Shown here: one piece after another, positions 8,632 through 18,545 of the stretch | Layout of the letters: every line of letters starts with the position of its first letter | How positions within the stretch are numbered: position 1 is the stretch's first letter | Assembly (NCBI GenBank): GCA_024697405.1 | Contig: JAILFU010000180.1 | Coordinates: forward strand, 1-64,000 | Length of the DNA: 64,000 bases | Reading direction: 5' to 3' | Source of the DNA: Prevotella sp. | GTDB taxonomy: Bacteria > Bacteroidota > Bacteroidia > Bacteroidales > Bacteroidaceae | Program-made: the position numbers and the translations under genes | Notes under the pieces: model-generated | Databases searched by the model: none | What the model was told of the DNA's origin: nothing | Seen by the model: only the letters and a program-made list of their open reading frames with translations

Positions 8632-11190
8632 ATGAGAAAACATCTTGCCCTAGGGCTGTTGGCTTTACTGGCCATGACGGTGCAGGCACAGACTGCCCGC
8701 AAATTCTTGGTGAACATTACCCCTGACGGGGAGTCGCAGATGACTGCCTATCTGCCTGAGCAGTCTTCGGGGCGTGCCGTGGTCATCCTGCCGGGTGGCG
8801 GCTACAGCCATCTGGCCATGGATCATGAGGGCCACGACTGGGCACCCTACTTCAACGGGCAGGGTATCGCCTGCTTCGTGCTGAAATACCGTATGCCCAA
8901 GGGCGACCGCAACATCCCCTTGAGTGATGCCCGCCAGGCCATCCGTACCGTGCGCGACTCGGCGCAGGCCTGGGCTGTCAATCCGCTCGACGTGGGCATT
9001 ATGGGCTCTTCGGCCGGTGGCCATCTGGCCAGCAGCGTCTCCACGCACAGCGAGTTCGACGCCCGTCCCGACTTCAGCATCCTGTTCTATCCCGTCATCT
9101 CCATGAATCAGCGTGACTCGCATAAAGGCTCGTGCGTGAACTTCCTAGGAGAGGAGGGGGCCAAGGACGAGCAGCTCATCAAGGAGTGGAGCAACCAGAA
9201 TGCCGTGCGCAGCCACCTCACGCCGCCCGCCATCATCCTGACGGCCAACGACGACGGTGTGGTGCCGCCCGTGACGAACGGCATAGCCTACTACTCGGCC
9301 ATGCGCCGCGCCGGCAACCACTGCTCGCTGCATGTCTATCCTTCTGGCGGCCACGGCTTCGGCTTCCGCACGACGTTCAAATACCACGACCAGCTGCTGG
9401 CCGACCTCACGGCCTGGCTGCAGTCGCTGCCCAGCCATCCGCGTGGAGCCGTGCGCGTGGCCTGCATCGGCAACAGCATCACCCACGGGTCGGGCATCGA
9501 CATGCAGGAGCAGAAGGGCTACCCCGCACAGCTGCAGCAGCTGCTGGGCAAAAACTATGTGGTGAAGAACTACGGCGTGGGCGCCCGCTGCATGATGAGC
9601 ACCAGCGACCATCCCTATATGCAGGAGCAGGCCTGGCGCGATGCCAAGGCTTTCTGCCCCGGCATCGTGCTTATCAAGCTGGGCACGAACGACTCGAAGG
9701 ACTACCAGTGGAACCAGCAGCAGTATGAGCAGGACTATCAGGCCATGATCGACACGCTCTCGGCACTGCCCTCGAAGCCTGCCATCTATCTGTGTACGCC
9801 CATCCGCGCCTTCAGCGACAAGTGGGGCATCACGGAGAAGACCATCACCGACGGCGTCATCCCTTCCATCCGCAAGCTGGCAGAGAAGAACCGTCTGCAG
9901 GTGATTGACCTGCACAGTGCCGTGACCGACGAGAAGCTGATGACCGCCGACAAGATTCACCCCAACGACCGGGGCGCACGGCGGATGGCCGAGGTAATAC
10001 GCGATGTCCTCAAGCCTCAGAAGCAAGTTTACATCCCCCATGACCTGCGGGGCATGGACTTGCAGAGCGACACCTCGCTGTGGAGCATGAAGCGCAGCCT
10101 GCAGACCGACGACCTCATCCTGATGTGGCAGCGCGGCTTCGGCAATGACCTGAGCAATCCGCCGGCACTGGATGGAAAGCCCATGAAGTTCGACCTTTAC
10201 CAGCTGCGCGACCGTGTGCAGGAATTCTATGATTATTTCCGCGACACGCTGCAGTTTGTGAAGCCCGGGTCGAAGGCTGAGCGCTACAAGATGATGGTCA
10301 TGGTGAACTACTCGCTCGACGGTACTGCCTACGGCGGCACCTACGACGACTTCATCGGCGCGCTGTGGGTGGCCCCCAACCGCATCCAGGACAAGACGAT
10401 GAACTGTATGGCCCATGAGCTGGGACATTCTTTCCAGCTGCAGAACATGGCCGACTCGGTCAGCGACTGCTGGGGCGGCACGGGCTTCTTCGAGATGACC
10501 TCGCAGTGGATGCTCTGGCAGGTGAACCCTAACTGGCTGCGCGACGAGAACTACCACTTCGAGGCTTTCAAGAAGCTGACACACAAGGCATACCTCGCCG
10601 GGGAGAATATCTATCATTCACCCTACGTCATTCAGTGGTGGAGCGACCTGCACGGGAAGCCCTCCATCGGCAACCTCTACCACAACGGCAAGCGGGGTGA
10701 GGATCCTGTCATCACCTATAAGCGGCTCTACAACATGAGCCAGCAGCAGTTCTGCAATGAGATGTTCCAGGGGTACCAGCATCTGCTGAACCTCGATTTC
10801 AACCATGCCCGCCGGGAGACACGTCCCTACGCCTGCACCTTCGCCTCGGAGGTTGAAGACCTGGCCGACGGCTGGCAGCAGCCCAAGGACACGCTTGAAG
10901 AATACGGCTTCCATGCCATCCGCCTCGACCATCTTCTGGACAAGCCCCTGAAGAAGGTCAGCGTGAAGCTGAAAGGCAAGCAGCTGTTGCAAGGCTTCGT
11001 GGCTGTCACCCGCGACGGCAGGAGCATCTACAGTCCGGTGGGAGCAACGTCCTTCGCCCTGCCCAAGGACGAGCCTCTGGCACACCTCTACCTGCTCATT
11101 ATGGGTGCACCCGCCAAGCACGAGATGCTCTCGTGGAACGGGAAGCCCGCGCAGTTCCCCTGCCGATACAAGGTGAACACGGTTTTTTAA
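8632..11190 (+). CDS. Three-domain protein: alpha/beta esterase + SGNH esterase + DUF6055-like HELGH domain
   Basis: 852 residues with signal peptide MRKHLALGLLALLAMTVQAQ. Residues ~25-270 are an alpha/beta hydrolase of the BD-FAE/acetylxylan esterase type (oxyanion HGG-like PGGGYSH, nucleophile S127 in GSSAGG). Residues ~275-460 are an SGNH hydrolase (GNSITHG with S282, GTND at 351-354, catalytic D440 and H443 in DKIHPND). Residues ~465-852 contain HELGH at 595-599 with a downstream E621, as in DUF6055-type gluzincin-like domains. It likely removes acyl groups from xylan; the third domain's role is unknown. It diverges from the MFS-GH43 operon. Confidence 0.85.
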   Translation: MRKHLALGLLALLAMTVQAQTARKFLVNITPDGESQMTAYLPEQSSGRAVVILPGGGYSHLAMDHEGHDWAPYFNGQGIACFVLKYRMPKGDRNIPLSDARQAIRTVRDSAQAWAVNPLDVGIMGSSAGGHLASSVSTHSEFDARPDFSILFYPVISMNQRDSHKGSCVNFLGEEGAKDEQLIKEWSNQNAVRSHLTPPAIILTANDDGVVPPVTNGIAYYSAMRRAGNHCSLHVYPSGGHGFGFRTTFKYHDQLLADLTAWLQSLPSHPRGAVRVACIGNSITHGSGIDMQEQKGYPAQLQQLLGKNYVVKNYGVGARCMMSTSDHPYMQEQAWRDAKAFCPGIVLIKLGTNDSKDYQWNQQQYEQDYQAMIDTLSALPSKPAIYLCTPIRAFSDKWGITEKTITDGVIPSIRKLAEKNRLQVIDLHSAVTDEKLMTADKIHPNDRGARRMAEVIRDVLKPQKQVYIPHDLRGMDLQSDTSLWSMKRSLQTDDLILMWQRGFGNDLSNPPALDGKPMKFDLYQLRDRVQEFYDYFRDTLQFVKPGSKAERYKMMVMVNYSLDGTAYGGTYDDFIGALWVAPNRIQDKTMNCMAHELGHSFQLQNMADSVSDCWGGTGFFEMTSQWMLWQVNPNWLRDENYHFEAFKKLTHKAYLAGENIYHSPYVIQWWSDLHGKPSIGNLYHNGKRGEDPVITYKRLYNMSQQQFCNEMFQGYQHLLNLDFNHARRETRPYACTFASEVEDLADGWQQPKDTLEEYGFHAIRLDHLLDKPLKKVSVKLKGKQLLQGFVAVTRDGRSIYSPVGATSFALPKDEPLAHLYLLIMGAPAKHEMLSWNGKPAQFPCRYKVNTVF

Positions 11191-11311
11191 GTCGTTCGGG
11201 TCTTTCTTCCCACGTGCCGCTTGTGCGTGGAAACGGACTTTGGTATTCTGCTTTTTTACGTATTACATTATCTTTGGAACATACAGAAAAGAAAAATGCG
11301 TGAAAAAGCAG

Positions 11312-11319
11312 TACCTTTG
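11312..11319 (+). promoter_or_regulatory. -7 promoter box for the GH98 gene
   Basis: TACCTTTG lies 25 bases before the ATG at 11345. A matching -33 TTTG at 19 bases is not obvious. Its presence suggests the GH98 gene starts a new transcript that may run through the following enzymes. Confidence 0.55.
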
Positions 11320-11344
11320 TGGCCAAAAAAAACGACAAGAAACA

Positions 11345-14300
11345 ATGAAACGTTACCTTACAAGCATCTTACAGGCTCTTTGCCTCTCGTTTGTCATTTG
11401 CCATTTCTCGTTCACCCCCGCCGGGGCGCAAACGCGCCGTCCCATCGACAGCCAGCATCCTTTGTGGTTTATTCATGTGGACGTGTGGTACAAGTCTGAC
11501 CCGCAGAAGATCATCGACCTGATTCCCGAGGACATCCGGCCTTACGTCTGTTTCAACCTCTCCCTCTCCTGCCAGTATGACACGGAGCAGAATGTCTACA
11601 AGATGCCGCAGTATGCCTTCCAGACCTACAAGTCATGGGGCACGGTATGCCAGCAGAACGGCGTATGGTTCACCACCCAGCCAGCCAGCGGCGGCCATAC
11701 CCATATACAGGATGACGACCTGGTGACGTTTGAGTATTTCTTCAAGCAGTTTCCCAACTTCCTGGGCTGGAACTATGCCGAGCAGTTCTGGGGTTTCGAC
11801 GAGTCGGGCGACAAGAGCAGCAGCACGCAGACCACCCGCTGGGCCTTGTTCGGCAAGCTGGTGGAGATGTCCCACAAATATGGCGGCTTCCTCACCGTCT
11901 CTTTCTGCGGCAACATCTGGAGCCACTCGTTGAACCCGCTCGGCGAGCTGAAGCGCGACAAGGGGTTCATGGATGCCTGCAAGCAATATCCTGAGAACAT
12001 CCTCTTCCTCTATAAGTACACCACCAGCTCATGCTTCTACAACAATGAGAGTGTCACCTTCGGCCCCTTCATCAGTGGTTTGACGAAGAACTACGGCGTG
12101 CGCTATGACAACTGCGGCTGGAACGGGGCGCTGGATGACATCCTGGGCAAGAACCACGGAAAGAAATATCCTGCCGCTGCCGGTATTGGCACGGTGATGG
12201 AGCAGACGGCCGTCAACGGCGGTGCCGTGTGGGACGGTCCTGAGCTGACCTGGCGCGAAGAGTGTATACACGAGGTGGGGCAGACCACCGTCGACGGCTA
12301 CAGGCGCCGCAACTGGCAGCGTTTCGCCAATATGAACGGCGTGTGGATTGACATGTTCCGCAAGGTGATTGACGGCACCATCTACATCCCTACCCGCGAG
12401 GAGGTGGTAGGCAAGACGAAGATTGTGATTATCAACGATAAAAACAGCGGCAGCGACGAGGACAAGTATGCCACCTGGAGCAACCTCTATGACGGCCTCT
12501 ACAAGCAGACCGACCCCTTCAACAGGAACAACGGCCAGTGGATGGACAACTACTGCTACTTCAAAAAAACAGGACGCTACGGGGCCATCCCCATGGTGAC
12601 AGGTCTCTACGACGATGTTGCCAAGGCCATCCCCGTGCAGGTGAAGAAGTCGGGCTACGCTTCCCGCTGGAGTTCCCAGACCAAGAAGGTGAACGATTTC
12701 AACGCCCAATACCCCGAAGTGAGCAAGGGCGACCTCTACGTGAACCGTTACCGCAACCAGCTGGTCACCTATACCCCCTATTCCTACCTGAACAAGAAGA
12801 AGTCGGCCTCGGCTGCCATCCCCTTGCAGTATAACACCTGCGACACGCTGGAGCTGCAATACGACAAGCTGTCGAGCGGACTGATACGCGAGTATGAAGA
12901 CCATATCGATTTCTACCTGAACAACTACCGCAGCGACAGCACGTCGCAGCGCACGGACTTAATCACGATCAAAGGCGTGGTTGCCGAGCCTTCGTTCTCG
13001 TTCACCAAGCACGCTACAGGCTCAGGAAGCGCTGCCGGCAGTTATGATGCTGAGACGGGGACCTATACCGTCACCGTGAAGCACTGCGGCGGTGTAGACC
13101 TCACCATCAGCTGTACAGGTCAGAATGACCGCTCGTCCAAGGGTGACGGCGCTCCCGTCGCCGATGCCATCCCCGTCGCCACTCCGCTCCCGCTCCCCCA
13201 GCAGCCCGCACTCTGGCGCGGCGAGATTCTCATCGAGGGCGAGGACATGGACTTCAAGAACGTCAAAAACTGTTGTACAGACCCCTACGGCCAGTATAAC
13301 AGCGAACGCGGCCATGCCGGCAACGGTTTTGTGGATATGGGTACTAATGCCAGCGGCGCCCTGCGCCACCAGCTGAACCTGAAGGCCGGCCAGGAGGGCG
13401 ACTATGTCATCGGCGTGCGCTATACCTGCGCCTCGAAGGCCGGTAACATCACTCTCACCGTGAACGGCGTGAAGCAGACAGTGCGCTGCGAGAAGACGGC
13501 CACCAACGAATGGCGCTGGGTCACGGTGGAGGGAACGCTGAACGAAGGCAAGAACAACCTCATCATCACCAATAGCGGGGCACTGCCCATGTATATCGAC
13601 CAGGTGAGCTATCGTCCGGCAGACGTGGCCCCGATGCAGTACGCCGTCGTTATCCGTGACGCGGAAAACGGAACCGTCACTGCCGACAAGGCCGAGGCCG
13701 CCGAGGGTGACACCATCACCTTGAGCGTCGTGCCCGCCGAGGGCTTCAAGCTGAAGCAGCTGCGTGTAGTGAACTCCGTGTTCTACTCCATGGAGAAGAC
13801 CATCGCCGTCAATGACGGGGGCGACATCACCTTCGTCATGCCCAACGACAATGTGACGCTGGTGCCTGTCTTTGCCGACATGTCGTCTGTCTATAAGCTC
13901 GACTTCTCCAGCGTGGATTCCGGCACCATACCCCCGGGCTGGCGCTGTGTGCAGGAGAACAATGATGTGCATGAATATCCCAACAGCTTCGGACAGGGAG
14001 CACGCACCTTCAACGGCTTCACCGGCTATCAGGGCAAGGCGCTCTACTGGCGCAACGACCGTGCGGAGTATGGCCGCCAGAATGCTTATTCGCTGACGCT
14101 GGAGCCAGGGTCTTACAGCCTGACTTTCGCCATGGCTGCCTGGAAGGAGAGTCCGAAATTCAAGGTTCAGGTGCTGTCGGCCGCCAGTGGCTCTGCCGTT
14201 GCAGCCAGCCCTGTCTATACCGCCACGCCGAATGCCAATGGCAGTATGGCGGCCAATGTCTCTTCTGCCAAGGCGTATAAGCTGGAGTTCACCGTCGCTG

Positions 14301-14542
14301 AGAAAGGAAAATATGTCATCAGCTTCACCGACCAGACAACGGGTGGCAGCTTCCATGAGTTCCTGCTGCTGGAGTGCCAGCTCAACACTACCACGCCGAG
14401 CGACATACAGCTGGTGGATGCCACGGGCAGCGAGCGAGTGAATATCTACGATGCGTCCGGTCGCCAGCGTCAGGAGATGGGCAAGGGGCTGAACATCGTG
14501 CGCACAGCCGACGGGAAGACGAGGAAAGTCGTAAAAAGGTAA
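11345..14542 (+). CDS. Secreted GH98 endo-glycosidase with CBM, InlB-like repeat and T9SS-like end
   Basis: 1,065 residues from the ATG just after the promoter; signal peptide ends near PAGAQ. The catalytic module starts at HPLWFIHVDVWY and includes NYAEQFWGF with E146 as a candidate catalytic acid; the sandwich of the GH98 C-terminal region follows to about residue 600. Residues ~626-756 (EILIEGEDMDF to IDQVSYRP) are a CBM6/35-like module, ~764-840 an InlB-type repeat, ~848-1010 an unassigned beta module, and the final ~50 a sorting-type domain. GH98 covers blood-group endo-galactosidases and xylanases; the neighbours favour endo-xylanase on decorated xylan. Confidence 0.82.
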   Translation: MKRYLTSILQALCLSFVICHFSFTPAGAQTRRPIDSQHPLWFIHVDVWYKSDPQKIIDLIPEDIRPYVCFNLSLSCQYDTEQNVYKMPQYAFQTYKSWGTVCQQNGVWFTTQPASGGHTHIQDDDLVTFEYFFKQFPNFLGWNYAEQFWGFDESGDKSSSTQTTRWALFGKLVEMSHKYGGFLTVSFCGNIWSHSLNPLGELKRDKGFMDACKQYPENILFLYKYTTSSCFYNNESVTFGPFISGLTKNYGVRYDNCGWNGALDDILGKNHGKKYPAAAGIGTVMEQTAVNGGAVWDGPELTWREECIHEVGQTTVDGYRRRNWQRFANMNGVWIDMFRKVIDGTIYIPTREEVVGKTKIVIINDKNSGSDEDKYATWSNLYDGLYKQTDPFNRNNGQWMDNYCYFKKTGRYGAIPMVTGLYDDVAKAIPVQVKKSGYASRWSSQTKKVNDFNAQYPEVSKGDLYVNRYRNQLVTYTPYSYLNKKKSASAAIPLQYNTCDTLELQYDKLSSGLIREYEDHIDFYLNNYRSDSTSQRTDLITIKGVVAEPSFSFTKHATGSGSAAGSYDAETGTYTVTVKHCGGVDLTISCTGQNDRSSKGDGAPVADAIPVATPLPLPQQPALWRGEILIEGEDMDFKNVKNCCTDPYGQYNSERGHAGNGFVDMGTNASGALRHQLNLKAGQEGDYVIGVRYTCASKAGNITLTVNGVKQTVRCEKTATNEWRWVTVEGTLNEGKNNLIITNSGALPMYIDQVSYRPADVAPMQYAVVIRDAENGTVTADKAEAAEGDTITLSVVPAEGFKLKQLRVVNSVFYSMEKTIAVNDGGDITFVMPNDNVTLVPVFADMSSVYKLDFSSVDSGTIPPGWRCVQENNDVHEYPNSFGQGARTFNGFTGYQGKALYWRNDRAEYGRQNAYSLTLEPGSYSLTFAMAAWKESPKFKVQVLSAASGSAVAASPVYTATPNANGSMAANVSSAKAYKLEFTVAEKGKYVISFTDQTTGGSFHEFLLLECQLNTTTPSDIQLVDATGSERVNIYDASGRQRQEMGKGLNIVRTADGKTRKVVKR

Positions 14543-14565
14543 ATAAAGTAAAAAGATAAGATAGT

Positions 14566-15987
14566 ATGAAAAAGCTGCTGTTAAGTTTATCATTCATCAT
14601 TTGTCATTTGTCATTTAGCGTAGCGCAGAATCCCTTTGTGCAGACGTGGTTCACCAGCGACCCAGCGCCGATGGTATATGGTGACAAGGTGTATGTCTAT
14701 ACAGGCCATGACGAAGACCATGCCGACTTCTTTTGGATGTACGAGTGGCGTGTCTATTCAAGCAGTGACATGGTGAACTGGACCGACCACGGACCGCTGC
14801 TCAGCCTGGCCAGTTTCAGCTGGGCCGACGACCGTGCCTGGGCTTCGCAGTGCATCGAGCGCAATGGTAAGTTCTACTGGTATATCTGTGCCCACTCCAA
14901 GCTGTCGGGCGGTATGGCTGTCGGCGTGGCAGTGGCCGACTCACCCACAGGTCCTTTCAAGGATGCCCTCGGCAAGCCGCTCTTCGACAACGGCAGCTGG
15001 GACAACATCGACCCCACCGTCTTCATTGACAACGACGGACAGGCCTGGCTCTTTTGGGGCAATCCCACCATCAACTATGGCAGGCTGAACAGCGACATGC
15101 TCTCGTTCGACGGCGAGGTGAAGCAGGTCAACCAGACCGTAGAGGGCTTCGGCGCCCCTAATATGAAAGAGCGCCAGAAGGACGTGAAATACAAGGATAC
15201 CTATACCGAAGGGCCGTGGATCCTGCGCCGTGATGTCTTCCCCCTCACCAAGAAAGGGAAGCCCGCCAAGAAGGCGCAGCCTCTCTACTATCTGCTCTAT
15301 GCTGCCGGCGGCGTGCCCGAACATATTGCCTACTCTACGGCTCCGTCGTTTGAAGGCCCATGGACTTATCGCGGCGAGATTATGCCGTTGGAAGATACCA
15401 AGTCGTTTACTAATCACTGTGGCGTGGCCGACTTCAAAGGTCACAGCTATTTTTTCTATCATACCGGCAAGCTGCCCGGCGGCGGTGGCTTTGGCCGCTC
15501 TGTCGCTGTGGAGGAATTCAAGTACAATGACGACGGCTCCTTCCCCATCATCCACCATACTGAAGAGGGCGTCGCGCCCGTTGGCACGCTCAGTCCCTAT
15601 CAGCGGGTAGAGGCTGAGACGATGGCTTTCTCCCTGGGCGTGAAAGCTGAGAACAGCGACGCAACGGGCGTCTTTGTCAGCGATATCCAGAACGGCGACT
15701 ATATCAAGGTGCGCGAGGTGGACTTCGGAGCACAGTCGCCCCGCAGCTTCACGGCCACCGCAGCCTCTGCTTTGCAGGGTGGCAGCATCGAGGTACATCT
15801 CGACAGCCTAAGAGGACAGCGGATAGCCCGCTTGCAGGTGCCCCGCACAGGCGGATGGGAAGCCTGGCAGACGCTGAAGACCGACGTGCAGCCCGCCGTG
15901 ACAGGTAAGCACGACGTGTATTTCACTTTCAGAGGCAACAAGGGTGCCAAGCTGATGAATTTCGACTGGTGGAAGTTTGAAAGGTAA
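14566..15987 (+). CDS. Secreted GH43 arabinofuranosidase-type enzyme with CBM6
   Basis: 473 residues, signal peptide to about residue 21 (FSVAQ). The GH43 propeller carries D32 (TSDPAPMV), D149 (NIDPTVFID) and E215 (YTEGPW). Residues ~350-473 form a CBM6 (RVEAETMAFS at its start, FDWWKFER at the end). The best fit is an arabinoxylan arabinofuranohydrolase or xylosidase. It follows GH98 by 23 bases and starts the run of co-oriented glycosidases. Its leader coding sequence is nearly the same as those of the genes at 16040 and 20616. Confidence 0.88.
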   Translation: MKKLLLSLSFIICHLSFSVAQNPFVQTWFTSDPAPMVYGDKVYVYTGHDEDHADFFWMYEWRVYSSSDMVNWTDHGPLLSLASFSWADDRAWASQCIERNGKFYWYICAHSKLSGGMAVGVAVADSPTGPFKDALGKPLFDNGSWDNIDPTVFIDNDGQAWLFWGNPTINYGRLNSDMLSFDGEVKQVNQTVEGFGAPNMKERQKDVKYKDTYTEGPWILRRDVFPLTKKGKPAKKAQPLYYLLYAAGGVPEHIAYSTAPSFEGPWTYRGEIMPLEDTKSFTNHCGVADFKGHSYFFYHTGKLPGGGGFGRSVAVEEFKYNDDGSFPIIHHTEEGVAPVGTLSPYQRVEAETMAFSLGVKAENSDATGVFVSDIQNGDYIKVREVDFGAQSPRSFTATAASALQGGSIEVHLDSLRGQRIARLQVPRTGGWEAWQTLKTDVQPAVTGKHDVYFTFRGNKGAKLMNFDWWKFER

Positions 15988-16039
15988 GAAATGACTGAGT
16001 AGTTAAGGTGAAAAGGTAAGAAAGTAAAAAAGTAAAGAT

Positions 16040-18535
16040 ATGAAAAGACTGCTGTTAAGTTTGTTGTTTATCACTTGTCATTTGTCGTTTAGCAGTGTAG
16101 CTGCGCAGGATCACAAGCTGTGGTACAGCCATCCTGCCAACCATTGGCTAGAAGCACTGCCCATTGGCAATTCCCAACTGGGAGCGATGGTCTATGGCGG
16201 TACTGACACGGAGGAGATTCAGTTGAATGAGGAAACTTTCTGGAGCGGGTCGCCCCACGACAACAACTCCAAGGAGTCGCTGCAGTATCTGCCCGAGGTG
16301 CGTCGCCTTATCTTCGAGGGTAAGGAGGAAGAGGCTGCCAAGCTGCTTGACCAGCATTTCGTGAAAGGCCCTCATGGCATGAGATACCTGCCTTTGGGCT
16401 CGTTGAAGCTGAAGTTTGGCCATACTGACGTGACCGACTATTACCGCGACCTGAACCTGGGCAGTGCAGTCGCCACTACACATTATTTATATAACGGTGT
16501 GAAGTACGAGCGTACTTCCTTTGCCTCTCAGGCCGACAATGTCATCGTCGTCCGGCTGAAGGCCGATAAGAAAGGCGCTTTGTCGTTTAGCGTTGGCTTT
16601 GACAGTCAGCTACAGTCGAATGTGTTCACGGTATCCTCCCACGAAGGCATTCCGTCGACGGTCTACGAGCTTGCAGCCGTTATCGATGGTCAGGATCACG
16701 AAGGTATCAAAGCCGGACTGAAGGCCGAGTGCCGTGTGTTGGTGGAGGCTGATGGTAAGCTGGAACGTGGTGTCAATTCGTTGAGCGTGGCCGATGCCAC
16801 CATCGCAACGCTCTATATCACCGCTGCCACTAACTATGTGAACTACAACGATATCAGCGGCACTCCTGTGAAGAAGAACAATCAGGCACTTGCCAGCGTG
16901 AAGGGCAAGAGCTTCGACAAGCTGCTGAAGGCACATCTGAAAAAATATCAGGAGCAGTACAGCCGTGTCGTGCTTTCTTTGCCTAAGTCGGAGAATTCCA
17001 GTTTAGAAACCGACAAGCGCGTGGTAGCTTTCGAGAAAGACGCCAGCGACCTCGACCTGGTGGCGCTGATGATGCAGTATGGGCGATACCTGCTCATTTC
17101 TTCGTCGCAGCCTGGCGGACAGCCTGCCAACCTGCAGGGCGTATGGAACGACAAGGTGAACGCCCCGTGGGACTCGAAGTACACCATCAACATCAATGCT
17201 GAGATGAACTACTGGCCTGCCCTCGTCGGCAATCTGGCCGAGACGCAGGAGCCGCTGTTCTCCATGACCCGGGACCTGAGTGAGACAGGAGCCAAGACGG
17301 CGAAGGAGATGTATGGTTGCAGGGGATGGGTGGCTCACCACAATACTGACCTGTGGCGTATCGCCGGGCCAGTGGATGCCACTCCCTGGGGCATGTTCCC
17401 CACAGGTGGCGCCTGGCTCACCACTCACATCTGGCAACATTATCTCTATACGGGCGACAAGCAGTTCCTTGCAGAGTACTATCCTGTGATGAAGGGCGCT
17501 GCCGACTTCCTGCTCGACTATATGCAGACCTATCCTGCCACGGGTGAGGTGAAGCAGGCCGCAGGCTGGCTCGTCACCGTGCCTACTGTCTCTCCAGAAC
17601 ATGGACCGGTGGGAAAGAGAACCAATGTCTGCGCCGGTTCTACGATGGACAACCAGATTGCCTTTGATGTACTCAGTCAGACCTTGAAGGCCGCTCAGGT
17701 GTTGGGCGACAACTCTCAGTTCTCAATTCTCAATTCTCAATTAGAAAAGCTTGCCCCGATGCAGATCGGCCGTCATGGCCAGCTGCAGGAGTGGCTCATC
17801 GACGGTGACGACCCGAAGGACGAGCACCGCCATATCTCCCACCTCTATGGCCTCTATCCCTCCAACCAGATTTCTCCCTATAGCCATCCCGACCTGTTCA
17901 CCGCCGCCGCCAACACCCTGAAGCAGCGCGGCGACATGGCCACTGGCTGGAGCCTGGGCTGGAAGACCAACTTCTGGGCTCGCATGCTCGACGGCAACCA
18001 CGCCTTCACCATCATCAAGAACATGCTCCATCTGCTGCCCGACGACCGGTCGATGCGTCAGCATCCTGCAGGACGTACCTATCCCAACCTGTTCGATGCC
18101 CATCCGCCGTTCCAGATTGATGGCAATTTTGGCGTGTCGGCAGGCATCTGCGAGATGCTCGTGCAGAGCCACGACGGTGCCGTCCATCTGCTGCCGGCCC
18201 TGCCCGACAGCTGGAATGAGGGCGAGGTGAAGGGACTGCGCGCCCGTGGCGGCTTCATCGTCGATGAGGCCTGGCAAGGAGGGAAGCTCCGTTCCGTCGT
18301 GGTGCGCTCCACCATCGGCGGCACGCTGCGCCTGCGCTCCTACTGGCCGTTGCAAGGCAAGGGCGTGAAGCCCGCCTCTGGTCAGTGCCCCAACCCGCTG
18401 TTTGCCCCTGCCGACATCCGCCAGCCCCTGCATTCGCCGGAGCTGAAGGATTTCAGCACCTTGGCCATCCGCCCTGTGTATGAGTATGACATCGACACAA
18501 AGGCTGGAGGCTCCTATACCTTTAAGTTTGACTAA
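16040..18535 (+). CDS. Secreted GH95 alpha-L-fucosidase or alpha-L-galactosidase
   Basis: 831 residues, signal peptide to about SSVAAQ. The opening [28 protein letters not shown] and [14 protein letters not shown] are GH95 hallmarks. [12 protein letters not shown] gives the paired asparagines N384 and N386 of the active site, and [10 protein letters not shown] supplies acidic D694. GH95 enzymes release alpha-L-fucose or alpha-L-galactose; in xylan-degrading clusters the galactosidase activity is the better guess. About ten residues near 558-568 ([10 protein letters not shown]) are encoded by a TCTCAAT tandem repeat and look like an insertion in a surface loop. Confidence 0.88.
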   Translation: MKRLLLSLLFITCHLSFSSVAAQDHKLWYSHPANHWLEALPIGNSQLGAMVYGGTDTEEIQLNEETFWSGSPHDNNSKESLQYLPEVRRLIFEGKEEEAAKLLDQHFVKGPHGMRYLPLGSLKLKFGHTDVTDYYRDLNLGSAVATTHYLYNGVKYERTSFASQADNVIVVRLKADKKGALSFSVGFDSQLQSNVFTVSSHEGIPSTVYELAAVIDGQDHEGIKAGLKAECRVLVEADGKLERGVNSLSVADATIATLYITAATNYVNYNDISGTPVKKNNQALASVKGKSFDKLLKAHLKKYQEQYSRVVLSLPKSENSSLETDKRVVAFEKDASDLDLVALMMQYGRYLLISSSQPGGQPANLQGVWNDKVNAPWDSKYTININAEMNYWPALVGNLAETQEPLFSMTRDLSETGAKTAKEMYGCRGWVAHHNTDLWRIAGPVDATPWGMFPTGGAWLTTHIWQHYLYTGDKQFLAEYYPVMKGAADFLLDYMQTYPATGEVKQAAGWLVTVPTVSPEHGPVGKRTNVCAGSTMDNQIAFDVLSQTLKAAQVLGDNSQFSILNSQLEKLAPMQIGRHGQLQEWLIDGDDPKDEHRHISHLYGLYPSNQISPYSHPDLFTAAANTLKQRGDMATGWSLGWKTNFWARMLDGNHAFTIIKNMLHLLPDDRSMRQHPAGRTYPNLFDAHPPFQIDGNFGVSAGICEMLVQSHDGAVHLLPALPDSWNEGEVKGLRARGGFIVDEAWQGGKLRSVVVRSTIGGTLRLRSYWPLQGKGVKPASGQCPNPLFAPADIRQPLHSPELKDFSTLAIRPVYEYDIDTKAGGSYTFKFD
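17713..17742 (+). repeat. In-frame TCTCAAT tandem repeat inside the GH95 gene
   Basis: About 30 bases made of CTCAGTTCTCAATTCTCAATT-type units preserve the reading frame and encode [10 protein letters not shown]. This is the reverse complement of the tandem repeat before the GH16 gene at 4150-4219. Confidence 0.8.
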
Positions 18536-18545
18536 TCAATAAAAG

